A stretch of DNA of 64,000 nt from Chlorobiota bacterium. GTDB lineage: Bacteria; Bacteroidota; Bacteroidia; Bacteroidales; F082. Of this stretch, positions 17,428-25,634 are shown in pieces (positions within the stretch are counted from its first letter, which is position 1; the number at the start of each line of letters is the position of its first letter). The notes below the pieces were generated by a model, which was given only the letters and a program-made list of their open reading frames with translations, was not told the origin of the DNA and ran no database searches. Location of the stretch: assembly GCA_013151215.1 (NCBI GenBank), contig JAADIS010000062.1, forward strand, positions 1 through 64,000, given 5' to 3'. Position numbers and translations under genes: made by a program.

Positions 17428-18522
17428 ATGAATAGATTGTTAATTGCAACAGGAGGAGGTGATTGCCCGGGCTTGAACGCTGTTATAAGAGCTGTTGTCC
17501 ATAGGGCCTCGCAGGAAAAAGACTGGGAGATACTGGGCAGTATTCAGGCTTTTAACGGAGTTTTATGGGAGCCCACCGAAATTGTCGTCCTGGACGAGAG
17601 GAAAGTAAAAGGAATTCATTTTCAGGGCGGTACTATAATAGAGACTACCAACAAAGGTGGCCCGTTCGGATGGCCGGTAAAAAATAAGGACGGAACTTAT
17701 AGCGAAGTTGACCGTTCCGATGAAATGATACGCAAATTACAGTATATGGGAGTTGACGGCGTTATTAACATCGGTGGCGACGGTTCACAGAGAATCTCGC
17801 AAAAACTATTCGAAAAAGGCTTGAACATCATAGGGGTCCCGAAAACCATCGATAACGACCTGTCGTCCACCGACTCTACTTTTGGTTTTCAGACTGCCGT
17901 ACAAATCGCAACCGAATCCGTTGACAAGCTGGTAACTACCGCCGCAAGCCATAATAGGGTTTTCGTTATGGAGGTGATGGGTCGCGATGCCGGATGGATC
18001 GCGCTTAATTCAGCAGTGGCAGGCGGTGCTGAAGTGGCACTTATTCCTGAAGAACCTTATGATATTCAAATTGTTAAGGAAGCCCTTGAAAAACGATTTT
18101 ATCATAACAGAGGCTTTGCCGTAGTAGTTATCTCCGAAGGGGCAAAGCCTAAAGGCGGAAGCGCATCTATACAAAAAAACGAGGAAGTCGGTTATCATAA
18201 CCAACGATTGGGAGGTGCTGCCCAACGATTGATAAGCGAGCTAAGGGCTGCCGGTTTCAAACAAGATATGCGCGAGACAGTCCTGGGCCACCTTCAAAGA
18301 GGGGGGGTGCCAACGGCATACGACAGGGTGCTCTCGGCCCAGTTCGGCGTAAAAGCATTTGAAATGGCCCTCGAAGGGGATTACGGCAAAATGGTTGCTT
18401 ATCATCATCCCGATTTTACCTCCGTCCCGCTAAAACAGGCAATTGCTAAAGAAAACCTGGTTACCGAAAACAACCAATTGGTGAAAACCGCCAAAGGCTT
18501 AGGTATTTGCCTGGGTAATTGA
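17428..18522 (+). CDS. pfkA: 6-phosphofructokinase, group III type
   Basis: Phosphorylates fructose 6-phosphate to the 1,6-bisphosphate in glycolysis. I start at the ATG at 17428, which puts the nucleotide loop LLIATGGGDCPGLNAVIRA at the very N terminus; this gives 364 residues. The phosphodonor-determining motif reads GGDGS (residues 116-120): glycine at position 119 points to ATP use, since pyrophosphate enzymes have aspartate there. The catalytic motif is PKTIDND with Lys139, the form seen in PPi-PFKs and group III ATP-PFKs; classical ATP-PFK has PGTIDND. The substrate-binding MEVMGRDAGWIAL and the late LGHLQRGGVPTAYDR are present. Single gene. Confidence 0.95.
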   Translation: MNRLLIATGGGDCPGLNAVIRAVVHRASQEKDWEILGSIQAFNGVLWEPTEIVVLDERKVKGIHFQGGTIIETTNKGGPFGWPVKNKDGTYSEVDRSDEMIRKLQYMGVDGVINIGGDGSQRISQKLFEKGLNIIGVPKTIDNDLSSTDSTFGFQTAVQIATESVDKLVTTAASHNRVFVMEVMGRDAGWIALNSAVAGGAEVALIPEEPYDIQIVKEALEKRFYHNRGFAVVVISEGAKPKGGSASIQKNEEVGYHNQRLGGAAQRLISELRAAGFKQDMRETVLGHLQRGGVPTAYDRVLSAQFGVKAFEMALEGDYGKMVAYHHPDFTSVPLKQAIAKENLVTENNQLVKTAKGLGICLGN

Positions 18523-18834
18523 AACTGGTTTTTGCAGAAAACATTATGTGTTTTACGATGAGGCGATTTATTGATGACCCATCATCCTCATATCCACATT
18601 TCCCCTTCAAAACAATTAACCCATCAACCTATCAACATTTCTTGTGTTTTTTGTTTCTCGCAACGCCGCAACGCCGCTAAGTGCTGATTGCCCCAAACCT
18701 TAAAAAACCGTTGACTTTGTACCATTAACCCATAAACCCATTGCACCATTAACCCATTACCCCCTCTTTCAAACCAATCACTTATTTATTACATTTGCAT
18801 CAATAAATAATATATTTTAATTAAAACTTCTGAT
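18523..18834. repeat. Intergenic region with short degenerate direct repeats
   Basis: ACCATTAACCCA occurs twice (18721-18732 and 18745-18756), with weaker relatives such as ACAATTAACCCA and CCATCAACC around 18611-18630. CGCAACGC is repeated in tandem at 18659-18674. No open frame is supported. Only the MscS promoter box at the right end has an evident role. Confidence 0.6.
18790..18797 (+). promoter_or_regulatory. -7 box for the MscS gene
   Basis: TACATTTG, a perfect TAnnTTTG match 37 bp before the ATG at 18835. Confidence 0.5.
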
Positions 18835-19668
18835 ATGGAAACCGATCCTATTACCGATGAGTTTCAGGAAACTTTAAATTACCTTTATCATTTAGGCCTT
18901 GGATATGGTTTGAAGCTTATTGGCGCAGTGGTAATTCTAATTATTGGCTTATGGATCATTAGTTTTATAACGAGGCGCATCTATAAATTAATGGACAGCA
19001 GCAAGACAGATCCATCATTGAGGGGTTTCTTAAAAAGCCTCGTTAGCGTTACCCTAAAGCTGGTGCTGTTTATTGTTGTTTTAACAACGGCCGGAATTGA
19101 AATGACCTCATTCATTGCTATTCTTGGTGCTGCGGGTTTGGCCGTGGGCCTGGCACTGCAGGGAACCCTTCAAAATTTTGCCGGCGGGGTGATGATCCTG
19201 CTCTTTAAGCCGTATAAAGTTGGTGATTATATTGAGGCTCAAGGATATATGGGCACTGTTAACAGCATCGAAATTTTTGTTACTACCCTTACCACTTCCG
19301 ACAACAAAGTTGTAATAATACCTAATGGCGGTCTTGCAACGGCTTCCCTGACCAATTTTAGCAAAAAGGAAACCCGGCGTGTTGACTGGACTTTCGGTAT
19401 AGCTTATGGCAACAGTTACGATACGGCCAAGGAAATGATTTTGGGCTTGATAAAAGAAGATAAAAGAATACTTGCCGACCCCGAGCCTTTTGTTGCTTTG
19501 GGGGCTTTAGCCGACAGCTCTGTTAATATCACCGTGAGGGTATGGGTAAAAAGCCAGGATCATTGGGGTGTTTTCTACAGCATGAACGAAAAATTCTATA
19601 AAACGGCTGGCAAATTCAACCTTAGCATTCCGTTTCCTCAAATGGACGTTCATTTGGATAAATTATAA
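18835..19668 (+). CDS. Small-conductance mechanosensitive channel (MscS family)
   Basis: Inner-membrane channel that opens under membrane tension to release solutes on osmotic downshock. The 277-residue chain has three transmembrane helices (about residues 18-42, 62-85, 88-115). The last is the pore helix, with the packed Gly/Ala pattern ILGAAGLAVGLALQGTLQNF characteristic of MscS TM3. The cytoplasmic beta domain follows (PYKVGDYIEAQGYMGTVNSI, VIIPNGGLATASLTNFS) and then the alpha/beta C-terminal cage. Length is close to E. coli MscS. The next gene starts 12 nt after its stop and may be co-transcribed. Confidence 0.95.
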   Translation: METDPITDEFQETLNYLYHLGLGYGLKLIGAVVILIIGLWIISFITRRIYKLMDSSKTDPSLRGFLKSLVSVTLKLVLFIVVLTTAGIEMTSFIAILGAAGLAVGLALQGTLQNFAGGVMILLFKPYKVGDYIEAQGYMGTVNSIEIFVTTLTTSDNKVVIIPNGGLATASLTNFSKKETRRVDWTFGIAYGNSYDTAKEMILGLIKEDKRILADPEPFVALGALADSSVNITVRVWVKSQDHWGVFYSMNEKFYKTAGKFNLSIPFPQMDVHLDKL

Positions 19669-19680
19669 AAATTAATTATT

Positions 19681-20388
19681 ATGAATTTTAGAACTTTTGT
19701 AGCAGTACTCATTACTTCGCTGATGACGAGCGGTTTAAATGCGCAAATCCGTTCATACACCACCTCCGGTGGTGAGATAATCTTTTCTTTTGCCGATATC
19801 GACAACAACGGCATAAACCCGGATAACATAGTGAGGTTCTCTCCCGTCTTCAACCTGCAAGTTTACGGCAACTTCGATTTTAACAAATACTTTGGCTTAA
19901 TCGCTGGCGGCAGCATTAGAAATGTAGGTTTCATAAATGGCAATACCAACGCTGACAATTCAGGCATAAAGAAAAAATACAGGAATTATAATTTTGGAAT
20001 CCCCGTTGGAATAAAAATAGGTAACCTGAACAAACTATTTTTTTATGGAGGTTACGAAATTGAGTTCCCGTTTCACTATAAGGAAAAGACCTTCGTCAAC
20101 GGGACAAAGCAGGACGCTAAAATAAGCACTTGGTTCTCAAGCAGGACCCCAAGTTTTTATAATACGGTTTTTGCAGGAATACAGTTCCCCTACGGCCTTA
20201 GTTTCAAGTTTAAATACTATTTCACAAGCTTCTTCAACGAAGACTATGCCGAGACTATTGGCGGCGAGACAGTTATGCCCTATAAAGGATATAAGGCGAA
20301 TGTGTTTTATTTTTCCTTGAGTTATGCGCTTTTCCAAAACAACAAAGTGTATTACAAAGAGGCAAAAAAATCATCTGATTTTTATTAA
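19681..20388 (+). CDS. Predicted outer membrane beta-barrel protein
   Basis: A 235-residue protein with a signal peptide (MNFRTFVAVLITSLMTSGLNAQ). Strand-like segments alternate throughout (YGNFDFNKYFGLIAGGSIRN, YNFGIPVGIKIGNLNKLFFY, FKFKYYFTSFFNED, NVFYFSLSYALF), as in the small outer membrane beta-barrels of Bacteroidota (OmpA-like or PorT-like). No functional motif is visible. It lies 12 nt after mscS and 9 nt before the acyltransferase, so the three may form one unit. Confidence 0.82.
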   Translation: MNFRTFVAVLITSLMTSGLNAQIRSYTTSGGEIIFSFADIDNNGINPDNIVRFSPVFNLQVYGNFDFNKYFGLIAGGSIRNVGFINGNTNADNSGIKKKYRNYNFGIPVGIKIGNLNKLFFYGGYEIEFPFHYKEKTFVNGTKQDAKISTWFSSRTPSFYNTVFAGIQFPYGLSFKFKYYFTSFFNEDYAETIGGETVMPYKGYKANVFYFSLSYALFQNNKVYYKEAKKSSDFY

Positions 20389-20397
20389 AATTCCGTG

Positions 20398-20964
20398 ATG
20401 AGAAATCTATCCCGATTTATTTTTTGGCTAATCAGGTGGAAAGCCGTTGATGAGGCCCCGCCGGATATCGACAAGGCAGTATTGCTGGTTGCGCCGCATA
20501 CTAGTAATTGGGACTTTCCAATTGGTCGTTTATATGCCTGGATCGCGAAAATCCCTATTAGGTTCTTAATTAAAAAAGAACTCTATTTCTGGCCTCTCGG
20601 CCCAATTTTGGACAAGTTGGGCGGCGTCCCTGTTGACAGGAAGAAAAGCAGGAATACCGTTGATGTGGTAGCAGACCTCTTCAACGAATACGACAGGATA
20701 TATATTGCCGTAACCCCCGAAGGCACCCGCAAACTGTCCAAAGACTGGAAAAAAGGCTTCTATTTTATCGCCCACAAGGCAAATGTACCTATCTTGCTTT
20801 CCTTTATCGATTATAAGCACCGTATTGTTGGAATGGGCAAACCACTTAAGACCAGCGGCGATATTGATGCCGATATGGAAAAGATAAAGGATTTCTACCG
20901 GGATAAAAACGCCAAACATCCCGAGAAATTTAGTTTGTCCCAAAAACATAAAGTTATGAGATGA
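20398..20964 (+). CDS. 1-acyl-glycerol-3-phosphate acyltransferase-like protein
   Basis: A PlsC-superfamily acyltransferase of 188 residues. The catalytic HX4D box reads HTSNWD, followed by the substrate-binding motif VTPEGTRK about 70 residues later and LGGVPVDR between them, in the correct order. The reading HTSNWDFPIGR with a short C terminus is typical of the compact lysophospholipid acyltransferase-like members in Bacteroidota; whether it uses lysophosphatidate, lyso-ornithine lipid or another acceptor cannot be decided. It is membrane-associated through the N-terminal amphipathic segment. I prefer the ATG at 20398; a GTG one codon earlier is the alternative. Confidence 0.88.
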   Translation: MRNLSRFIFWLIRWKAVDEAPPDIDKAVLLVAPHTSNWDFPIGRLYAWIAKIPIRFLIKKELYFWPLGPILDKLGGVPVDRKKSRNTVDVVADLFNEYDRIYIAVTPEGTRKLSKDWKKGFYFIAHKANVPILLSFIDYKHRIVGMGKPLKTSGDIDADMEKIKDFYRDKNAKHPEKFSLSQKHKVMR

Positions 20965-21132
20965 CCGAATTGCCCAGATTCAAAATCAGTACTTTATAAC
21001 GATGTTGGCAGGCATCTTTCCTAAAGCGTGTTAAACGGCTTAAGCTCCCCGGCAAATTTATCGAGGCTTAATTTTTATTAATCCCGCAAATTGATTTGTT
21101 TTATTTATACTTTCGTGAATAAATAATAGCTT

Positions 21133-21729
21133 ATGGGATCACAAGAAAGATTTATAAATCATTACGAAAACGGTTTCATGCCTTGGATACACTCCGAACC
21201 TGATTTCAATTTGGTGGAAATGATCGACAACTGGCCGATAAAACCTTGCAAGGCCCTTGAAATTGGCTGTGGAACTGGTGTTGATTCAATATGTCTGAGC
21301 CAAAATGGCTTTGCCACAACTGCCATCGACGTATCCCCTATTGCCATTGAAATGGCTGAAAAGAATGCGGCAGGGCTAAAAACAGAGGTAGAGTTCAAGG
21401 TGTTCGACTTTTTGACCAAGGACTTGCCGAAAGAGGAATATGGGTTTGTCTTTGACAGGGGTGTTTTTCATGGAGCCGATAATTTGGCCGAAAGAAAAAT
21501 ACTTGCGGAAAAAATTGCGGGAACTTTAGCTGACAACGGACTGTGGCTTTCGCTGATAGGCAGCGCCGATGGCCTTAAAACCGACCCCGGCCCTCCATTG
21601 CGCACTGCTAGTGAGATAGTTGCCGGTATTGAGCCGTTTTTCAAAGTTTTGGCAATAAGGGCAAGCCATTTCGGAAACGACCAGTCCGACCCGGCAAGAA
21701 TTTGGGTTTGTTTGATGCGAAAAAGATAA
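21133..21729 (+). CDS. Class I SAM-dependent methyltransferase
   Basis: A 198-residue Rossmann-fold methyltransferase. Motif I is ALEIGCGTGVDSICLSQNG, followed by motif II TTAIDVSPIAIEMAEKNA and the acidic FKVFDFL. Motif IV is YGFVFDRGVFHG. The aspartate-arginine-glycine sequence and short N-terminal helix (FMPWIHSEPDFNLV) resemble the TehB/thiopurine methyltransferase group, which detoxifies small molecules, but the substrate is not evident. Single gene with a modest upstream region. Confidence 0.9.
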   Translation: MGSQERFINHYENGFMPWIHSEPDFNLVEMIDNWPIKPCKALEIGCGTGVDSICLSQNGFATTAIDVSPIAIEMAEKNAAGLKTEVEFKVFDFLTKDLPKEEYGFVFDRGVFHGADNLAERKILAEKIAGTLADNGLWLSLIGSADGLKTDPGPPLRTASEIVAGIEPFFKVLAIRASHFGNDQSDPARIWVCLMRKR

Positions 21730-21824
21730 TGACAAAAAATCCTGTTGTTTTAAAATATCTGACATTGCGGGGGCAATTTATTTTGCCCTTGTCTTATTAT
21801 CATAAAACGTTAAAAAATAAATAA

Positions 21825-22964
21825 ATGGAAAATTTCATTGCATATAATCCTGTAAAACTGCACTTCGGAAAAGATGTGGTAAACAACCTGGGCGAAGCGG
21901 CTTCTGCCTATGGCAAAAGAGTTTTGTTTATTTACGGTAAGGGCTCCGTTAAAAAATATGGCTATTACGATAAGGTAAAGGCACAATTGGACAATGCCGG
22001 GATGGAGGTTTTTGAATATGGTGGCATAAAGCCCAACCCGATAATCGAAGATGCCAGAAAAGCGATGGAGTTGGGAATAACGAACAAGGTTGACTTGATT
22101 GTTGCCCTTGGGGGCGGAAGCGTTATCGACACCGCAAAAATGGTAGGTCTTGGTATAGCCAATAATATCGACCCATGGTTGATTATAAGCTCTCAAAAGC
22201 CGATAAGCGAAAAAATGCCATTGATAAACGTGCTTACCCTGGCCGCTACAGGAACCGAGATGAACGCAGCGGCAGTTCTTCAAAACAATGAGGCCGGGCA
22301 AAAAGTAGGATGGGGGCATCCCTTGAACTTTCCGTCCGAATCGTTTTTGGATCCTTCCTACACCTTGTCAGTCCCTAAAAACTATACTTCATTCGGGATA
22401 GTGGACCTGATAGCCCATGCTTTTGAAGCATATTTCGGAAAGGGGGAGTCTTCGCTTATCGACGACATAACATTTGCCATTATCAGGGACGCTTTGAATT
22501 ATGGGCCAAGACTACTTGAAAACCTGGATGATTACTCTCTAAGGGAAGCCATAATGCTGGATGCCACACTGGCCCTGAACGGATTGACGATGTACGGAAA
22601 ACAAAGCGGTGATTGGGGGGTTCATTCAATGGGCCACGAAATATCACTGCTGTTCGATACTGCCCACGGAGCTACGCTTAGTATCGCTTATCCGGCCTGG
22701 CTTAAGCTTCAAGGAGATAGAATCCCGGAAAGAATAACCAAAATGGGGGAGGCCTTGTTTGGTGCAGGAACCGTTGACGATTCCATATCGGAACTGGAAA
22801 AAGCATTCAAGAAATTGCTTTCGCCCATACGCTTGTCCGAAATCGGCCTAGATGAAGATGATGCCGCAAAACTTTTGGCCCAATACAACAAAAACAAAGT
22901 TTCCGGAATGTTCCATTCTTTGGGTTCATCGGATCACGAAAAGCTTATCGACCTTATGCGATGA
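21825..22964 (+). CDS. Iron-containing alcohol dehydrogenase (butanol dehydrogenase type)
   Basis: Group III metal-dependent alcohol dehydrogenase of 379 residues that reduces aldehydes with NAD(P)H. The N-terminal Rossmann-like half has the nucleotide motif IVALGGGSVIDTAKMVG. The helical metal-binding half supplies the ligands: Asp in FGIVDLIAHAFEAYF, the His in the same segment, GHEISLLFDTAHGATLS and the final conserved histidine. KPNPIIEDARKAM and the overall length fit the BdhA/YqhD-type subgroup. The 3' end overlaps the next gene by 4 nt, so the dehydrogenase and the ATP-cone protein are translated from one message. Confidence 0.93.
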   Translation: MENFIAYNPVKLHFGKDVVNNLGEAASAYGKRVLFIYGKGSVKKYGYYDKVKAQLDNAGMEVFEYGGIKPNPIIEDARKAMELGITNKVDLIVALGGGSVIDTAKMVGLGIANNIDPWLIISSQKPISEKMPLINVLTLAATGTEMNAAAVLQNNEAGQKVGWGHPLNFPSESFLDPSYTLSVPKNYTSFGIVDLIAHAFEAYFGKGESSLIDDITFAIIRDALNYGPRLLENLDDYSLREAIMLDATLALNGLTMYGKQSGDWGVHSMGHEISLLFDTAHGATLSIAYPAWLKLQGDRIPERITKMGEALFGAGTVDDSISELEKAFKKLLSPIRLSEIGLDEDDAAKLLAQYNKNKVSGMFHSLGSSDHEKLIDLMR

Positions 22965-23803
22965 CGGGAAGCATCAACATAAAAGTCAGGAAAGGCAATG
23001 GCGAAATAGTTGTTTTCGACATTGCGAAATTAAGGAAGGCTCTTGGAAACTCGGGGGCTTCGGAAAGTGATATAAACAATATTACCAGAAAGATGGAACC
23101 ACTGCTTTTTGAAGGCATTAGCACCAAGAGGATTTATAGGATCGCATATTCCCTTCTCCGAAAACACTCCCATGAAATCGCAGGCCGTTATAGGCTGAAA
23201 AAGGCCATAATGGAGCTTGGACCAAGTGGTTATCCTTTTGAACGCTTTATCGCAAAGCTGTTCGAGGCCGACGGTTATGATGCAGAAGCATCTGTGTTCG
23301 TACAGGGAAAATGTGTTCGGCACGAAGTTGACGTCCTTGCCCAAAAGGGGAATAAAAAATATATGGTCGAGTGTAAGTTCCACGGCGACAGCAGGACGAA
23401 AAGCGACGTGAAAGTGGCTCTTTATATACAATCGCGATTCCTTGACGTAAGCCGTAAATGGAAAGAGGAAGATGGCGGCGGCAAAATCCATAAAGGAATG
23501 ATAGTTACAAATACCCGTTTTACGGAAGATGCCGTCAATTTCGGGAAATGTGTAGGCCTCAAGGTCGTTTCATGGGACTATCCCGTCGGCAACAGCCTAA
23601 AAGATTGGATTGACAGGTCTGGTTATCATCCAATAACGTCGCTTGCATCGCTACGCAAAAGCGAAAAAAGGTTTTTGCTGGAGCAAGGAATAGTTTTATG
23701 CAGGCAACTTAAAAAAGACTTCGGTATTTTAAACAGGCTTAGGCTGTCCAACGTCAGGTTCAACAACATAAAAAAGGAAGCTTTGGCCTTGGTGGGCACT
23801 TGA
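22961..23803 (+). CDS. ATP-cone domain fused to a PD-(D/E)XK restriction-type nuclease
   Basis: A 280-residue fusion. Residues 5-90 form an ATP-cone (IKVRKGNGEIVVFDIAKLRK, LRKHSHEIAGRYRLKKAI), the nucleotide-sensing module best known from ribonucleotide reductases and NrdR. Residues 95-200 form an Mrr/type IV-like nuclease: FERFIAKLFEADGYDA, then HEVDVLAQKG with the acidic active-site residue, YMVECKFH supplying the ExK pair, and later GMIVTNTRFTEDAVNFG. The last ~50 residues (LLEQGIVLCRQLKKDFGIL) look like a helix-hairpin-helix DNA-binding tail. I infer a DNA-cleaving or DNA-repair protein whose activity responds to ATP/dATP level. It overlaps the dehydrogenase gene by 4 nt, although the two show no obvious functional link. 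Confidence 0.85.
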   Translation: MTGSINIKVRKGNGEIVVFDIAKLRKALGNSGASESDINNITRKMEPLLFEGISTKRIYRIAYSLLRKHSHEIAGRYRLKKAIMELGPSGYPFERFIAKLFEADGYDAEASVFVQGKCVRHEVDVLAQKGNKKYMVECKFHGDSRTKSDVKVALYIQSRFLDVSRKWKEEDGGGKIHKGMIVTNTRFTEDAVNFGKCVGLKVVSWDYPVGNSLKDWIDRSGYHPITSLASLRKSEKRFLLEQGIVLCRQLKKDFGILNRLRLSNVRFNNIKKEALALVGT

Positions 23804-23807
23804 GGCC

Positions 23808-24503
23808 TTAGGCAAGCCTATCCAATACGGCCTTCTTGAACCCTTCCAAACTATAGGCGTCGCTAACTTTTAATTCACCGATCCGGGTTCTGCGAAGTTC
23901 AGTCAGAAAGGCTCCCTTACCCAGTACCTCACCAAAATCACGGGCAAGGCTTCTTATGTATGTGCCTTTGGAACAGTCAATTGCAAAGTTTATGCTTGGA
24001 AGGTCAATGTTTATTATATCAAAATTGCTTATCGTAACCTTTCTGGGTTTCAATTTGAGTTCCTTGTTGTTCCTTGCATAATCGAAGGCCCTCTTCCCAT
24101 CAACCTTAACGGCCGAATAAATGGGTGGTATCTGATCTATTTCGCCCACGAAGCCTTTGGCGGCACCTAGAATATCTTCTTCGCTAATATCGGAAACATC
24201 AAATTCCCTGTCGATCCCGGTTTCTTTGTCATAGGATGGCGTAGTGGCGCCAAAGTGCATGCTTCCCACATAACTTTTATCCATACCTTGATATTCATCG
24301 ATCTTTTTTGTGAACTTCCCGGTACAGATTATCAACAATCCGGTCGCAAGCGGGTCGAGGGTCCCGGCATGACCTACCTTGAGTTTTTTAAGATCATAAA
24401 CTTTGCGCAGGAATCCCCTGAGATGGTTTACGACATCGAAAGAAGTCCATTCAAGGGGTTTGTCGATAAGCAGCATCTCCCCGTTGACAAAATCGAAGCG
24501 CAT
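23808..24503 (-). CDS. truB: tRNA pseudouridine(55) synthase TruB
   Basis: Converts U55 in the tRNA T-loop to pseudouridine. Motif order is right: LLIDKPLEWTSFDVV, then KVGHAGTLDPLATGLLIICTG containing the catalytic aspartate D50, KSYVGSMHFGATTPSYD, and the later YSAVKVDGKRAFDYAR and GTYIRSLARDFGE. The 231-residue length is short for the family because it lacks a full PUA domain at the C terminus, which is usual in Bacteroidota. The start shares one base with the uppP stop (TGATG), so translation is coupled. Confidence 0.96.
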   Translation of the reverse strand: MRFDFVNGEMLLIDKPLEWTSFDVVNHLRGFLRKVYDLKKLKVGHAGTLDPLATGLLIICTGKFTKKIDEYQGMDKSYVGSMHFGATTPSYDKETGIDREFDVSDISEEDILGAAKGFVGEIDQIPPIYSAVKVDGKRAFDYARNNKELKLKPRKVTISNFDIINIDLPSINFAIDCSKGTYIRSLARDFGEVLGKGAFLTELRRTRIGELKVSDAYSLEGFKKAVLDRLA

Positions 24504-25282
24504 CAGGATATGCTTAAGTCAACGCCCAGCAAGTACAATAAAAGTATTGTAAGCCCAACCACTATCCTATACCAGCCAAACACTTTAAAACCATGCTTTG
24601 TCAAGAAGCTTATAAATGACTTTATCGCAATCATGGCAACAATGAAAGCCACAACATTCCCAAAAATCAAAATGCCGATATTATCTACGGTTATGGCACT
24701 ATAATTTTTCAAGAGCTTATAACCCGCTGCTGCCAACATAGTTGGGACGGCAAGGAAGAACGAAAATTCGGCGGCGGTTTTTCTGTCCAGTTTTTGGGTC
24801 ATCCCGCCTATTATGGTGGCTGCTGAGCGCGATACGCCGGGAATCATTGCAATAACCTGGAAAAACCCTATTTTTAAGGCCTTGGGATAAGTAACCTCTT
24901 GGTCTTCCGATGGTTTATTAAACCATTTATCGATAAACAACAGAACAACACCTCCCAGGATAAGCATGACGGCAACCACATAAACGCTTTCGAGCAGCAT
25001 GTCGATATAATCGCTGAGCAATAAACCGAAAAATGCTGCCGGCAAAAAGGCCACGAAGAGCTTATAATAAAACTTCAGGCTTTGAAAGAATCGTTTCCAA
25101 TATAATACAACGACCGAGAGGATGGCCCCAAACTGTATGTTGATAATAAAAGCTTGTACAAAATCATTGCTTTTCATTCCCATGACGCCTTCGGCAAGTA
25201 TCATGTGCCCGGTTGAGGAAACAGGCAAAAACTCGGTTATGCCTTCGACTATGGCCAAAATTAAGGCTTCGATCCAACTCAT
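24503..25282 (-). CDS. uppP: Undecaprenyl-diphosphatase UppP (BacA)
   Basis: Integral membrane phosphatase that recycles undecaprenyl pyrophosphate for peptidoglycan and O-antigen synthesis; it also gives bacitracin tolerance. The two active-site motifs are intact: [18 protein letters not shown] near the N terminus and [15 protein letters not shown] near residue 150. Multiple hydrophobic helices fill the 259 residues. It starts 23 nt after the DUF3098 gene and is coupled to truB. Confidence 0.97.
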   Translation of the reverse strand: MSWIEALILAIVEGITEFLPVSSTGHMILAEGVMGMKSNDFVQAFIINIQFGAILSVVVLYWKRFFQSLKFYYKLFVAFLPAAFFGLLLSDYIDMLLESVYVVAVMLILGGVVLLFIDKWFNKPSEDQEVTYPKALKIGFFQVIAMIPGVSRSAATIIGGMTQKLDRKTAAEFSFFLAVPTMLAAAGYKLLKNYSAITVDNIGILIFGNVVAFIVAMIAIKSFISFLTKHGFKVFGWYRIVVGLTILLLYLLGVDLSIS

Positions 25283-25305
25283 AAAAAATAATTTTTAAAA
25301 AATGC

Positions 25306-25551
25306 CTATTTAGGACGCTTCATTATAGCGAAAAACTCAACCACAAAGCCGGCGATTATCAATAGGGGGGCAAGGGTAAGCCTTTGGAAATTAAAAAGGG
25401 AATAGTTGAAGACGTTGGGGTCGTCGCTGCCGCCGCCGGCCATTAGCACGAATCCGACAACCAAAAGCGCCAAACCTATTAATAGTAATTTATAATTCCC
25501 GCGATTGAAGACAAAACCTTTGTCGTTTTCATTATCTTTAATATTTGCCAT
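25306..25551 (-). CDS. DUF3098 small membrane protein
   Basis: An 81-residue protein with two transmembrane helices (YKLLLIGLALLVVGFVLMAG and LTLAPLLIIAGFVVEFFAIM) separated by a short loop carrying GGGSDDPNVFN. This size, topology and loop, between ftsX and uppP, match the DUF3098 family that is a marker of Bacteroidota. No function is known. The flanking genes suggest a cell-wall or division role, by context only. Confidence 0.9.
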   Translation of the reverse strand: MANIKDNENDKGFVFNRGNYKLLLIGLALLVVGFVLMAGGGSDDPNVFNYSLFNFQRLTLAPLLIIAGFVVEFFAIMKRPK

Positions 25552-25634
25552 TGTCGTTAATTTTTGCCAAAAATAAATGAAAATCCTTTAACAGGCTTTT
25601 TTACAGTAATTTTAATTAACAATTCTTATGATAA

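Noticed and set aside
21810-22319. Long minus-strand open frame (169 aa) opposite the alcohol dehydrogenase
   Set aside because: Shadow of the real coding strand: composition is biased, there is no motif or start context, and the dehydrogenase is unambiguous.
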